Shown one piece after another: positions 34,206 through 42,772 of a stretch of DNA of 64,000 nt; position 1 is the stretch's first letter; every line of letters starts with the position of its first letter. The notes beneath the pieces are model-generated. The model did not search any database and was not told the origin of the DNA. It was given only the letters and a program-made list of their open reading frames with translations. The translations under genes were made by a program, and so were the position numbers. The stretch comes from CBDDIP01 sp965279405. GTDB lineage: Bacteria > Actinomycetota > Acidimicrobiia > Acidimicrobiales > Ilumatobacteraceae. The DNA lies in NCBI GenBank assembly GCA_965279405.1, contig OZ257157.1:3162001-3226000 (forward strand), in the 5' to 3' direction.

Positions 34206-36226
34206 TGCGCAACACACGACTCGCACTGCCGATGGTCATCGTCTCGATGGTCCTCTGCCTCGTCGTGCCCGTGCCGCTGGCGCTGCTCGACGTGCTCCTG
34301 TCGGTGAACATCGTCATGGGCGTCGTCACGCTCGCCTCGGTGCTCAACGTGGCCGACCCGGTGGAGTTCTCCTCGTACCCGTCGCTGCTGCTCGTCACGA
34401 CCACCGCGCGCATCGCGCTGACGGTCTCCACCACCCGCTCGATCCTGCTGCACGCCAACGCCGGCGACGTCGTCGCCACCTTCGGTCATGTGGTGGTCGG
34501 CAGCAACGTCGTGGTCGGTCTCGTGATCTTCCTCGTGCTGACGATCGTCAACCTCGTCGTCATCACCAAGGGCTCCGAACGTGCCGCCGAGGTGGCCGCC
34601 CGCTTCAGCCTCGACGCGATGCCGGGCAAGCAGATGGCCGTCGACGCCGACCTCGCCGCCGGCCTGCTCGACGAGGACGGTGCACGCGCTGCTCGCCGGC
34701 GGATCGCTCGCGAGAGCGACTTCTACGGTGCGATGGATGGCGCTGTGAAGTTCGTCAAGGGTGACGCCATCGCCAGCGTGATCGTCGTGTTCGTCAACCT
34801 GCTCGGCGGGTTCGCCATCGGCGTGCTGAGCAAGGGCATGAGCGTCGGTGACGCGATGCAGACCTACTCGCTGCTCACCGTCGGCGACGGTCTGGTCGCC
34901 CAGATCCCGGCGCTGCTGTACGCGCTCGCCACCGGCATGCTCGTCAACCGCGTGAAGGGCGAGAACCCCGACCTCGGCCGTGAGTTCTTCGACCACCTCA
35001 CCGCCAACCCGATCACGCTGCGCACCGCAGCCGGCGGCGCGCTGATGATCGGTCTCATCCCCGGCATGCCCAAGCTGCCCTTCCTCACGCTCGCCATCGG
35101 GCTGTGGGTGGTCGGTGGCCGTGTCGCCAACCGTGAACCTGCCCCGGTGGAGATGTCCGATGTCGCTGTCTCCACCAACCCCGACGATCCGGAGGTGCTG
35201 ATGTCCCGCATGCGCGCCGAACCGCTCGAGCTCCGCTTGGCCTACGACCTGGTCGACATGGTCAACGGCGGCGATCTGCTCGCTCGCATCCGCGAGCTGC
35301 GACGCCAGCTGGCCAACGAGCTCGGCTTCGTGCTTCCCCAGGTGTCCACGAGCGACGACGCCACGTTGCCGGCCGGTGAGTACCGCCTGGCGCTCTTCGG
35401 CGTCGACGTCGGCAGCGGCCGTGCGCCGGCCGACAGCGTGCTGGCCCTGCCCGACCCGACGATCGGCGACGACCTCAGCCTGGCCGGTCTCGGTGAGCGC
35501 GTCGTCGAGCCGGTGTTCGGCCTCATCGGCTACTGGGTGCCCGAGCACGAGCGTGCCGCTGCGGCCGCGTCGGGCGCGACGATCGTGCCGCGCAGCGCGG
35601 CCGTGGTCACCCACCTCGCCGAGATCGCCCGCCGCTACGCGCCGGACCTCCTGTCGCGCCAGCAGGTCGCCGACCTCGTCGACATGCTGCGCACCGAACA
35701 GCCCCTGCTGGCCAACGAGGTCGGCAACGACCGCGTGCCGATGACGCTGCTCCACCAAGTGATGCGGGCGCTGCTCTCCGAGCGCGTCTCGGTGCGCGAC
35801 CTGCCGCGCATCATCGACACGCTGTCGATGAGCGTCGGCCAGATCCACGGTGTCGAAGCACTGGCCGACGAGTGCCGGGCGATGCTCGGCGCACAGATCG
35901 CCGCGCAGGTCGCCCCGAACCAGCGCATCGCAGCCATCCTGCTGGTGCCCGAGCTGGAAGGGCGTCTGATGGCCTCGCTGCGCGAGGTCGACGGCACGAC
36001 CCACCTGGCCATCGAACCGGAGACGCTCGATGCGGTGCGCGAGAGCGTGCGCGGTGCATGGGAACGGCTGGCCGGCGGTGATCCGGTGGTGCTGACGTGT
36101 GCGCCGAACCTGCGCCGTCCGCTTGCTCGCGTCCTGCACTCGGCCGGTCTCGAGCTGCCGACGTTCGCCTACCGCGAGCTGCCCCGCCATCTGACCATCG
36201 ACGTCAGCGAGGTCGTCGGCGCGTAG
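34205..36226 (+). CDS. flhA: Flagellar export apparatus protein FlhA
   Basis: 673 aa. N-terminal TM bundle with VEFSSYPSLLLVTTTARIALTVSTTR and the FHIPEP-region equivalent (RFSLDAMPGKQMAVDADL), followed by the large cytoplasmic domain that docks chaperone-substrate complexes. ATG overlaps the flhB stop by one base; the protein begins directly with TM1. Confidence 0.96.
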   Translation: MRNTRLALPMVIVSMVLCLVVPVPLALLDVLLSVNIVMGVVTLASVLNVADPVEFSSYPSLLLVTTTARIALTVSTTRSILLHANAGDVVATFGHVVVGSNVVVGLVIFLVLTIVNLVVITKGSERAAEVAARFSLDAMPGKQMAVDADLAAGLLDEDGARAARRRIARESDFYGAMDGAVKFVKGDAIASVIVVFVNLLGGFAIGVLSKGMSVGDAMQTYSLLTVGDGLVAQIPALLYALATGMLVNRVKGENPDLGREFFDHLTANPITLRTAAGGALMIGLIPGMPKLPFLTLAIGLWVVGGRVANREPAPVEMSDVAVSTNPDDPEVLMSRMRAEPLELRLAYDLVDMVNGGDLLARIRELRRQLANELGFVLPQVSTSDDATLPAGEYRLALFGVDVGSGRAPADSVLALPDPTIGDDLSLAGLGERVVEPVFGLIGYWVPEHERAAAAASGATIVPRSAAVVTHLAEIARRYAPDLLSRQQVADLVDMLRTEQPLLANEVGNDRVPMTLLHQVMRALLSERVSVRDLPRIIDTLSMSVGQIHGVEALADECRAMLGAQIAAQVAPNQRIAAILLVPELEGRLMASLREVDGTTHLAIEPETLDAVRESVRGAWERLAGGDPVVLTCAPNLRRPLARVLHSAGLELPTFAYRELPRHLTIDVSEVVGA

Positions 36227-36261
36227 GCCGGGAACCTCGATCAGCCCGCACGGTTCCGAGC

Positions 36262-37293
36262 ATGGGACGAACGAACTACCCGATCATCGAGCGACACGCC
36301 GACGGTGTCACCGTCACGGCCCGCAACAGCGTCGAGGCCCAGCAGGCCGCCAACGACACGCTCGGCACGGACTGCACCATCGTCAGCGTCGAGAAGGTGC
36401 AGGAGGGCGGCATCGGCGGGTTCTTCGCCACCGAGCTCGTGCGGGTGACCGCCAAGCCGCTGAAGCTCTCCGAGATGGACGCCGTGCTGACCAGCGCCGA
36501 GGACCTCGTGTCGTCGCTGCGCACGAGGGCCCCCGAGTTCGCCGATCGGCTGCTCGACCAGTGGCGCAGCGAGACCCAGAGCGAACCCGCACCCGAGCGG
36601 ACGCTCGCCGACGTGCTCGCCGAGCGCGCTGCTGCGCCCGCTGCCGCCGCGCCGCCCGTTGCCGTGATGCCGACCTACGTCCCGGCGCCGGTGCAGCCGC
36701 CCGTCGCACTGCAGCCGGCGGTCATCACCGCCGCTCCGATGCGCTCGCTGATGGACCAGCGCTGGTCGCACCACGCACTGCGGGCCATGGGCATCCCCGA
36801 TCGCGTCGTCGATGCGGCCCTCGCCCAGCAGCCCACGACGGAGGCCGAGTGGATCGTCGCCCTGATGGGCGCGCTGCGCGGGCTCTGCACCGGCGGTCCG
36901 GCGATGCCGACGGTGATGGTCGGGCCGTCGTGCGCCAACCTCGCCCGCCAGCTGAAGCTGGTCAGCGTCGCCCCCGAGGAGCTGGTCGAGTCGATCTCGT
37001 CGGTGGCCGTCCCGCACGTGACCACCCGCACGCTCGCCACCTCGCTGAACAACCGCCTCGTGCACCTCGTCCTCGGCGGCGCGTGGCAGCACCTCGGCGG
37101 TGTGCCCGTTCACGTCGTCAGCGCCGCCTCCGCAACCGACCTCCTCGAAGCGATGCGCGTCTGCGTCGCGTGGGACGCCAGCCTCGGCTGGTACTGGACC
37201 GGCGAGCGCTACGAGCGCATCGACGAGTTCACCATCGTGTCGCACATCCGCACCGTGCTCTGCGTGGCCGATCCCGTGCTCGTGCCGGCATGA
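36262..37293 (+). CDS. FlhF-like protein lacking a P-loop
   Basis: 343 aa, at the usual flhF position after flhA. The N-terminal 65 residues match the FlhF start (SVEAQQAANDTLGTDCTIVSVEKVQEGGIGGFFATELVRVTA), followed by a Pro/Ala linker (about 125-155) and an NG-like domain. Where FlhF has GPTGVGKTTTIAKLA this protein reads GPSCANLARQL (about residues 216-226): the GK(S/T) of the P-loop is gone. It is therefore probably unable to bind GTP normally. It could still act as a scaffold for placing the flagellar basal body. Confidence 0.7.
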   Translation: MGRTNYPIIERHADGVTVTARNSVEAQQAANDTLGTDCTIVSVEKVQEGGIGGFFATELVRVTAKPLKLSEMDAVLTSAEDLVSSLRTRAPEFADRLLDQWRSETQSEPAPERTLADVLAERAAAPAAAAPPVAVMPTYVPAPVQPPVALQPAVITAAPMRSLMDQRWSHHALRAMGIPDRVVDAALAQQPTTEAEWIVALMGALRGLCTGGPAMPTVMVGPSCANLARQLKLVSVAPEELVESISSVAVPHVTTRTLATSLNNRLVHLVLGGAWQHLGGVPVHVVSAASATDLLEAMRVCVAWDASLGWYWTGERYERIDEFTIVSHIRTVLCVADPVLVPA

Positions 37294-38771
37294 CGGTGAC
37301 CAGCGAGGTCGACGCCGGACTCCCGGAGCACGACGCGCCGGTGCCCGCCGCTGCCGAGCCGGAGCCCACGACCGGGCTGCGAGTGTGGATCCCCGCCGCT
37401 CGCGCTCCGGTCGTCACCGCGGTGGAGTCCGCCGGCCTGCACGTGCTCGACGACCTCGAGGGCGCCTCGCACGCCATCGTCTCCACCCGCCTGGCCCGCC
37501 ATCGCATCGGCGAGTACATCGCCCACGCCAACGAGGCGCAGCTGCCGGTGATCGTGCTCGTCCACCCCGGTGGCGAGATGCTCGCGGTGGAAGCTCTGCG
37601 CGGTGGCGGTCGGATGGCGATCGCCGAAGGCGACGTCGAAGCCCTTCGCTCGCTCGGCGAGCAGCCGGCAACCGAACCCACCGAGGAGACGGTCAACGAC
37701 GCGGCCGACGCGGCCGAGGTTCGCCTCGACTCGCTGCTCGACGCGTTCGAAGCCCGACTCGGTCGTTCGCAGGCGGCGACGCGCACGAACGTGACGATGG
37801 TCGACCCCGTGTCCGGGCTCCCGGCGATCGGCGCGCTGCAGATGCGGTTGAGCACGACGTCGATCGATCCCGACCAGCGCGTCCGCGTCGTGTCGATCGG
37901 CGTCCCCGCGCTCGCGGAGTCGGTGCGGTTGCGGCTGGGCATCGACGCGCAGACGCTCTTGCACCGTCGCATCGCCACGGCGATCCGCCTGCTCTGCAAC
38001 GGGTTGGGTGATCTGTACGACACCGGCGACGGCGGCTTCCTGCTGATCGCCGGCGGCCTCGAGGTTGCCGGCGTCGATCAGCTCGGCCGCTCGATGTCCG
38101 AGACCGTCGAGGCGTACATGCCCGACGGGCACGTGCCCCTCGCCGTTGCCATCGGCCACGCCGGGCCGGAGTGCTCGGTCGATCTGGCGACGCTGCGCGA
38201 GCTGGCCGGCCGCGCCGAATCGGCCGCCCGCCAGGAAGAGCGCTCGGTCGTCCTCGGGGCAGGCGAGCTGGTCCGCCCGCTGGCCACCGCCACCGAGCTC
38301 GAGGTGACGCTGAAGCTCGCCGAGCTGGCCGCCGAACGCGACGGTGCCGTCGCTCGCGACGACGTCGTGGCGATGGCCAACGACATCGCCTTCCGCCTGG
38401 GCTTCGAGGGCCGCGAGCGATCGCTCGTCCGGTTCTGCGCCGCCGTGGCCGACATCGGTGCGGCCGTCGCCAGCGAGGCCACCGGCAACGGCACCGGGAG
38501 CCAGAACGCGGAGGTGGCTGCTGTGCTGCTCGGCGCCACTGCCGGGCCGGCGGTGGCCAACGTGCTGCGAGCGATCGGCGAGCACTGGGATGGCAGCGGC
38601 GCACCCGACGGGCTGCGCGGCCCGGCGATCCCGATGGCGGCGCGCATCATCGCCGTCGCCGAGGCGCTGGTCGGCAACAGCTACGCCGTCGACGTCCTCG
38701 AATCCGGATCCGACACCCGCTTCGATCCCACGGTGGTCCGTGCCGCGATCGAACTGGCCAAGCAACGCTGA
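37290..38771 (+). CDS. Degenerate GGDEF + HD-GYP protein at the flhG position
   Basis: 493 aa. N-terminal receiver-like fold (about 25-125), a GGDEF-like domain (about 170-310) where GGDEF reads GDGGF (246-250), and an HD-GYP-like domain (about 330-493) where the HD pair reads AD (387-388) and HHxxxDGxGYP reads EHWDGSGAPDG (near 431-440) while IPMAARIIAVAEAL is kept. Both cyclic-di-GMP enzyme sites therefore look dead. It follows the FlhF-like gene by ATGA overlap, where FlhG/MinD usually lies. Likely a binding or scaffold protein; c-di-GMP binding is possible but unproven. Confidence 0.7.
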   Translation: MTVTSEVDAGLPEHDAPVPAAAEPEPTTGLRVWIPAARAPVVTAVESAGLHVLDDLEGASHAIVSTRLARHRIGEYIAHANEAQLPVIVLVHPGGEMLAVEALRGGGRMAIAEGDVEALRSLGEQPATEPTEETVNDAADAAEVRLDSLLDAFEARLGRSQAATRTNVTMVDPVSGLPAIGALQMRLSTTSIDPDQRVRVVSIGVPALAESVRLRLGIDAQTLLHRRIATAIRLLCNGLGDLYDTGDGGFLLIAGGLEVAGVDQLGRSMSETVEAYMPDGHVPLAVAIGHAGPECSVDLATLRELAGRAESAARQEERSVVLGAGELVRPLATATELEVTLKLAELAAERDGAVARDDVVAMANDIAFRLGFEGRERSLVRFCAAVADIGAAVASEATGNGTGSQNAEVAAVLLGATAGPAVANVLRAIGEHWDGSGAPDGLRGPAIPMAARIIAVAEALVGNSYAVDVLESGSDTRFDPTVVRAAIELAKQR

Positions 38772-38779
38772 GGACGCTG

Positions 38780-39217
38780 ATGATGACCATGCTCAACCCC
38801 ACCGAACAGCTGCATGAACTGATCAACGCCACCGGCGAGGTGCTCAACCAGCTCGAGCTGCTGGACGCCTGCCGGTTCGGACCTGCCGAGGTGGTCGAGG
38901 CGGCCGTCGCCGACCTCGACGACAGCCTGCGCGCGCTCGACCAGCTCGGCCCGAAGTCCGGCCTGCCACCGCTGCGGGCGCTCCACGACCCACGCGCCAC
39001 CGGTCCCGATGCCGACCTGGCGAACAGCCTCGCCGCGCACGTCCGCCGCAACCTGGAACGGATCCGCGAAGGAAGTGTCTCGCTGTCCCTTGAACTGCGT
39101 CGCCTGCTGGCCGATACGCGGGACGTGGTGTCCGTGGCGACCGGCAGTGCCGGCACGTACGACGCCTCGGGTCGCACGACCGCAGGTCAGGTCCGCCGCA
39201 CGCGGGGCTTGGTCTGA
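38780..39217 (+). CDS. FlgN-like export chaperone
   Basis: 145 aa, helical, immediately before flgK-flgL, where flgN (chaperone of FlgK and FlgL) lies in most clusters. GAGGA precedes ATG 38780 (ATG 38783 also possible). Segments LHELINATGEVLNQLELLD and ANSLAAHVRRNLERIREG fit the FlgN helical hairpin, but no motif is diagnostic. Its 3' part contains the flgK promoter. Confidence 0.65.
   Translation: MMTMLNPTEQLHELINATGEVLNQLELLDACRFGPAEVVEAAVADLDDSLRALDQLGPKSGLPPLRALHDPRATGPDADLANSLAAHVRRNLERIREGSVSLSLELRRLLADTRDVVSVATGSAGTYDASGRTTAGQVRRTRGLV
39090..39117 (+). promoter_or_regulatory. Sigma-28-type promoter before flgK: TTGAA-N15-GCCGATAC
   Basis: TTGAA 39090-39094 (in the context CCCTTGAA), 15 bp, GCCGATAC 39110-39117, the closest match in the window to the -10 consensus GCCGATAA. 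Inside the end of the flgN-like gene, about 130 bp before the flgK ATG. It would drive the late genes flgK-flgL and perhaps fliW-csrA. Confidence 0.65.
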
Positions 39218-39247
39218 TCGCAGCACTGACGAGCGAAGGAGAGGCAG

Positions 39248-40534
39248 ATGAGCAGTTCGGCGTTGTCCATCGCCGTCTCCGCGCTGCGCGCTCACACGTA
39301 CGCGGTCGAGACCACCAGCCACAACATCGCCAACGCAGCGACGCCCGGCTACCGCCGCCAGCGCGTCGAGCTGAAGACCGCCTTCCCGCGCAACGGCGCG
39401 CTCGGCCCGATGGGCGCCGGCGTCGAGGCGTCGCGGATCACCCGCGCCACTGATCGACTGGCCGACCTGCGCGTGCGCGGGTCGTCATCGCAGGCGGCCT
39501 ACTTCGGCACCCGCGCCGAGCTGCTGCAGAAGGTGGAGGACGTCTTCGGTGAACCCGATCAGGGCGTCACCAAGGAGCTCACCGCGACGTGGGACGCGTT
39601 CGCCACGCTCGCGGTCAGCCCGAGCGACGACGCGGCGCGCTACCAGGTCCTGTCGGCGCTGAACGGCGTTGCCGACCGCGTCAACGAGATCAACTCGGCG
39701 CTGGATCAGCTCAGTGCGGATGCCTCGCAGCGGCTGTCGAGCGACATCGACGAGGCGAACTCGACGATCGCCCGCCTGGCCGAGATCAACAAGCTCGCCC
39801 GCATCCCCGGCGGACTGCCGGCCGACCTGGCCGACGAGCGCGATCGGGCGCTCGACTCACTGGCCACGAGCATCGGCGCGAAGTCGTCGATCGACGACGA
39901 CGGCCGAGTGCGAGTGACGATGAACGGACTGGCCGTCGTCGACGGCGACCGGTCGGTGCCCCTGACCGTCTCCGGCACCGGCACGGTGACCCACCCCAGC
40001 GGGCCGATCACGCTCGGCGGCACCGTTGGTGGCCTGCAGGCCGCGGTCACCACCGACATCGCCGATGCCAAGGCGCAGCTCGACACGTTCGTCACCGGCT
40101 TCATGAGCGCCGTCAACACCGTCCACGCCACGGGGTTCACCCCGGCTGGCGCACCCGGCGGTCCGCTGCTGGCGATCGTGTCCGGCAAGTTCACCGTCGC
40201 CGTCACCCAGCCGAGCGATCTCGCCGCGGCCGACGTCGCCGGCCAGGCCCAGAACGGCCGCACCGCCGACGCGCTGGCGCAGCTGCGCGGCGCGCAGGGC
40301 GGCTCGTACCGCTCGGTGATCACCGCGCTGTCCGGCAAGGTGGCGGGCGTCGGTCGATCGGCGGACACCGCGCAGAGCGTTGCGGACGCGGCCAGCCAGT
40401 CGCGTGACTCCGAGATGGGCGTCAACCTCGACGAGGAGATGACCGACCTGATGTCGCAGCAGCGGGCCTACCAGGCCGCAGCGCGACTGGTCTCGGTGAT
40501 CGACGAGATGCTCCAGACCCTGATCTCGATGTGA
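39248..40534 (+). CDS. flgK: Hook-filament junction protein FlgK (HAP1)
   Basis: 428 aa. N-terminal SIAVSALRAHTYAVETTSHNIANAATPGYRRQRVEL; C-terminal VNLDEEMTDLMSQQRAYQAAARLVSVIDEMLQTLISM, both diagnostic. Shorter than enterobacterial FlgK because the outer domains are reduced. GGAGAGG lies 5 nt before the ATG. Confidence 0.95.
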   Translation: MSSSALSIAVSALRAHTYAVETTSHNIANAATPGYRRQRVELKTAFPRNGALGPMGAGVEASRITRATDRLADLRVRGSSSQAAYFGTRAELLQKVEDVFGEPDQGVTKELTATWDAFATLAVSPSDDAARYQVLSALNGVADRVNEINSALDQLSADASQRLSSDIDEANSTIARLAEINKLARIPGGLPADLADERDRALDSLATSIGAKSSIDDDGRVRVTMNGLAVVDGDRSVPLTVSGTGTVTHPSGPITLGGTVGGLQAAVTTDIADAKAQLDTFVTGFMSAVNTVHATGFTPAGAPGGPLLAIVSGKFTVAVTQPSDLAAADVAGQAQNGRTADALAQLRGAQGGSYRSVITALSGKVAGVGRSADTAQSVADAASQSRDSEMGVNLDEEMTDLMSQQRAYQAAARLVSVIDEMLQTLISM

Positions 40535-40559
40535 GCCTCCCGACCATGAACGACCGACC

Positions 40560-41465
40560 ATGACCATCGTCCCCCGCACCTCCTTCCTCGGCGCCAACCG
40601 CGCCGCGCAGGCCCGACTCCGCGCCGCCTACGCGCGCATGGAGAGGGCCAACCAGCAGGTGTCCACCGGCAAGGCCTACTCGCGGCCGTCCGAGAACCAG
40701 TCCGCCTCCTCGCGGGCCGCGGTCCTCCAGGACCAGCTCGATCAGGTCGGCACGTTCGGTCGGGCCATCGACGACGCGCGGTCGCGCTTGGCGATCTCCG
40801 ACACCAAGACCCAGCAGGCGATGGACATCTACCACCGCGTCACCGAGCTGGCCACCCAGGCAGCCAGCTCGATCAACTCGGCGGACTCGCGCAAGGCGGT
40901 TCGCGAGGAGGTCCTCCAGCTGCGCGGCGAGCTCGAGTCGATCGCCAACACGCAGTACCTCGGCGCGCCGATCTTCGCTGGCTTCGAGTCGGGCAACGCG
41001 GTCACGTTCAACACGGGAACGTCGACGTGGGACTTCGCCGGCAACCCGGCCGATCGGGTGCAGCGACGCATCGGGCCGAGCGAGGTGGTCGAGACGAGCA
41101 TCACCGCCAGCGAGCTGTTCAGCACCGGCAGCGACGACATCTTCACGACGCTGGACGACCTGGCGGACGCGCTGAACACGGACACCACCGCCGGCATCCA
41201 GGCGTCGCTCGATCGCGTCAAGGTGCTGCGGTCGCGGCTGTCGGCCGGCCAGGCGCGCATGGGCGCGGTGGTCAACCGCGTCGAGCAGGCCAGCGACCGC
41301 AACGCGACGATCAACGTCACCCTGAGCGCCGAGCTGTCGCGCGTGCAGGACGTCGACCTCGGCGATGCGATCACCGACCAGAGCCGCCTGACGATGGCCT
41401 ACCAGGCCGCTCTCGGCGTCACCGCCAAGGCCAACCAACAGACCTTGCTTGACTACCTGCGCTAG
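40560..41465 (+). CDS. flgL: Hook-filament junction protein FlgL (HAP3)
   Basis: 301 aa. Flagellin-like ends: QQVSTGKAYSRPSENQSASSRA near the start and LSRVQDVDLGDAITDQSRLTMAYQAAL at the end. A perfect palindrome CCTGCGCTAGCGCAGG (41456-41471) spans its stop codon and could form a 6-bp stem with a CTAG loop; it has no T tail. Confidence 0.94.
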   Translation: MTIVPRTSFLGANRAAQARLRAAYARMERANQQVSTGKAYSRPSENQSASSRAAVLQDQLDQVGTFGRAIDDARSRLAISDTKTQQAMDIYHRVTELATQAASSINSADSRKAVREEVLQLRGELESIANTQYLGAPIFAGFESGNAVTFNTGTSTWDFAGNPADRVQRRIGPSEVVETSITASELFSTGSDDIFTTLDDLADALNTDTTAGIQASLDRVKVLRSRLSAGQARMGAVVNRVEQASDRNATINVTLSAELSRVQDVDLGDAITDQSRLTMAYQAALGVTAKANQQTLLDYLR

Positions 41466-41558
41466 CGCAGGCCAGCTGTGTCGGCGAGCCAGCACGGTCA
41501 TGGTTGTTCACACGATGTGGGCCCGTGCACGATGCGCGGAGGACGGCGAGGAGTTGCC

Positions 41559-41969
41559 ATGTCAGCGTTGCAAGCGATCCACACACCGGACGGTCTGCCC
41601 GGGTTCGACGGAGCTCGTGAGTGGGTGCTCGAAGGCGGCGACGACGCCGTGTTCGCCCTGCTGCGCAACGTCGAGCAGCCGGCGATCGGTCTGCTCGTGG
41701 CCGAACCGTGGGAGCTCGCTCCCGGCTACGAGCCCGACCTGCCCGACGACGAGCTGTCCCGCATCGGGGTGCAGGAGGCGGCCGACGTCCAGGTGCTCGT
41801 CGTGGCCACCATCGCCTCGAGCGATGAGGGCAGCACGATCTGGCTCAACCTGGCCGCACCGATCACCGTCAACGTCCGGACCAGCCAGGCGCGCCAGGTG
41901 ATCCTCGACCGCCAGGGTTGGCCGCTGCGTCATCCGGTGGTCGCGTCCACCGCGTCTGTCGGGGCCTGA
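41559..41969 (+). CDS. fliW: Flagellar assembly factor FliW
   Basis: 136 aa from ATG 41559, which has GAGGAG upstream. Typical FliW segments: PGFDGAREWVLEGGDDAVFALLRNVEQPAIGLLVAEPW and TIWLNLAAPITVNVRTSQARQVIL. FliW binds CsrA (and flagellin) and releases flagellin translation from CsrA repression in Gram-positives. It is 3 nt upstream of csrA. Confidence 0.94.
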   Translation: MSALQAIHTPDGLPGFDGAREWVLEGGDDAVFALLRNVEQPAIGLLVAEPWELAPGYEPDLPDDELSRIGVQEAADVQVLVVATIASSDEGSTIWLNLAAPITVNVRTSQARQVILDRQGWPLRHPVVASTASVGA

Positions 41970-41972
41970 GCC

Positions 41973-42212
41973 ATGCTCGTCCTCACCCGCCGCGAAGGCG
42001 AGACGTTCCACCTCGGTGACGACATCGAGATCGAGATCCTGGACATCAAGCCGGGTGTCGTTCGCGTCGGCATCCGTGCCCCGCGCCACGTGCGCGTGCT
42101 GCGCAGCGAGCTGATCGAAGCGGTCGCCGCAGCGAACAAGGAAGCGGCTGCCCACGCGGCCATCGACCCGGCCACGATCACCGTCGAGGCGAAGCCCGTC
42201 ACCCGCGGCTGA
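41973..42212 (+). CDS. csrA: Translational regulator CsrA
   Basis: 79 aa; MLVLTRREGETFHLGDDIEIEIL and GVVRVGIRAPRHVRVLRSEL are the full CsrA core, with a short Ala-rich tail. RNA-binding repressor of GGA-containing leaders; the flagellin leader is its likely main target here. The 3' end overlaps the converging tetR gene by 14 bp. Confidence 0.96.
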   Translation: MLVLTRREGETFHLGDDIEIEILDIKPGVVRVGIRAPRHVRVLRSELIEAVAAANKEAAAHAAIDPATITVEAKPVTRG

Positions 42213-42750
42213 CGCGGAACCCGAGCTCCGCCGCGGCAGCGTCCGCGGCCTCGGCGCCGGCGATCCGACGCATCAGCAACAGGCCGTCGAGCTGCGCCTC
42301 GAGCGCCAGCGCGCGTCGACGCCGCACGGTCGGCGTCGAGCCGTCGACGAACGGCGCCATCCAGTCGGTCCAGCTGTCGATCATCAGCGCGGCGATCGAG
42401 CGGTACGGCTCCGTACCCGCACTCGCCAGCCCGGTGAGCTCGAAGAAGACGGCGAAGATGCGGTCGGCAGCGGGCGTCGTCAGCACCGGCCAGGCGCGCC
42501 TGGCGAGGTCGGTGGCCGGAAGTCGATGCGCGCCGAAGGCGTCCTCCAGCAGCGCCTGCAGCTCACCGCCGAGCGCCACCAGAGCCTCGCTGACCAGGGC
42601 CTCCTTGGTCGGGAAGTAGTACACGACCATCCGGTCGCTGATGCCGAGGCGCTTGGCCACGCGGGCGTAGGTCAGCTGCCCGATGCCGTCCTCACGGGCC
42701 GTCTCGACCGCCGCAGCAACCAGGTCGCTGCGCTCGTGCCGGTAGCCCAC
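42199..42750 (-). CDS. TetR-family transcriptional regulator
   Basis: 183 aa. HTH at about 25-48 (LTYARVAKRLGISDRMVVYYFPTKEALV), followed by a helical ligand domain. Converges with csrA and shares 14 bp with it. No obvious target; not part of the flagellar operon by strand. Confidence 0.85.
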   Translation of the reverse strand: MGYRHERSDLVAAAVETAREDGIGQLTYARVAKRLGISDRMVVYYFPTKEALVSEALVALGGELQALLEDAFGAHRLPATDLARRAWPVLTTPAADRIFAVFFELTGLASAGTEPYRSIAALMIDSWTDWMAPFVDGSTPTVRRRRALALEAQLDGLLLMRRIAGAEAADAAAAELGFRVSRG

Positions 42751-42772
42751 GGCGGAATCGTAGTGAGCACCC

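Noticed and set aside
41456..41471. CCTGCGCTAGCGCAGG over the flgL stop as a terminator
   Set aside because: Perfect palindrome but only a 6-bp stem, no T tail, and half of it is coding; fliW follows closely and is probably co-transcribed.
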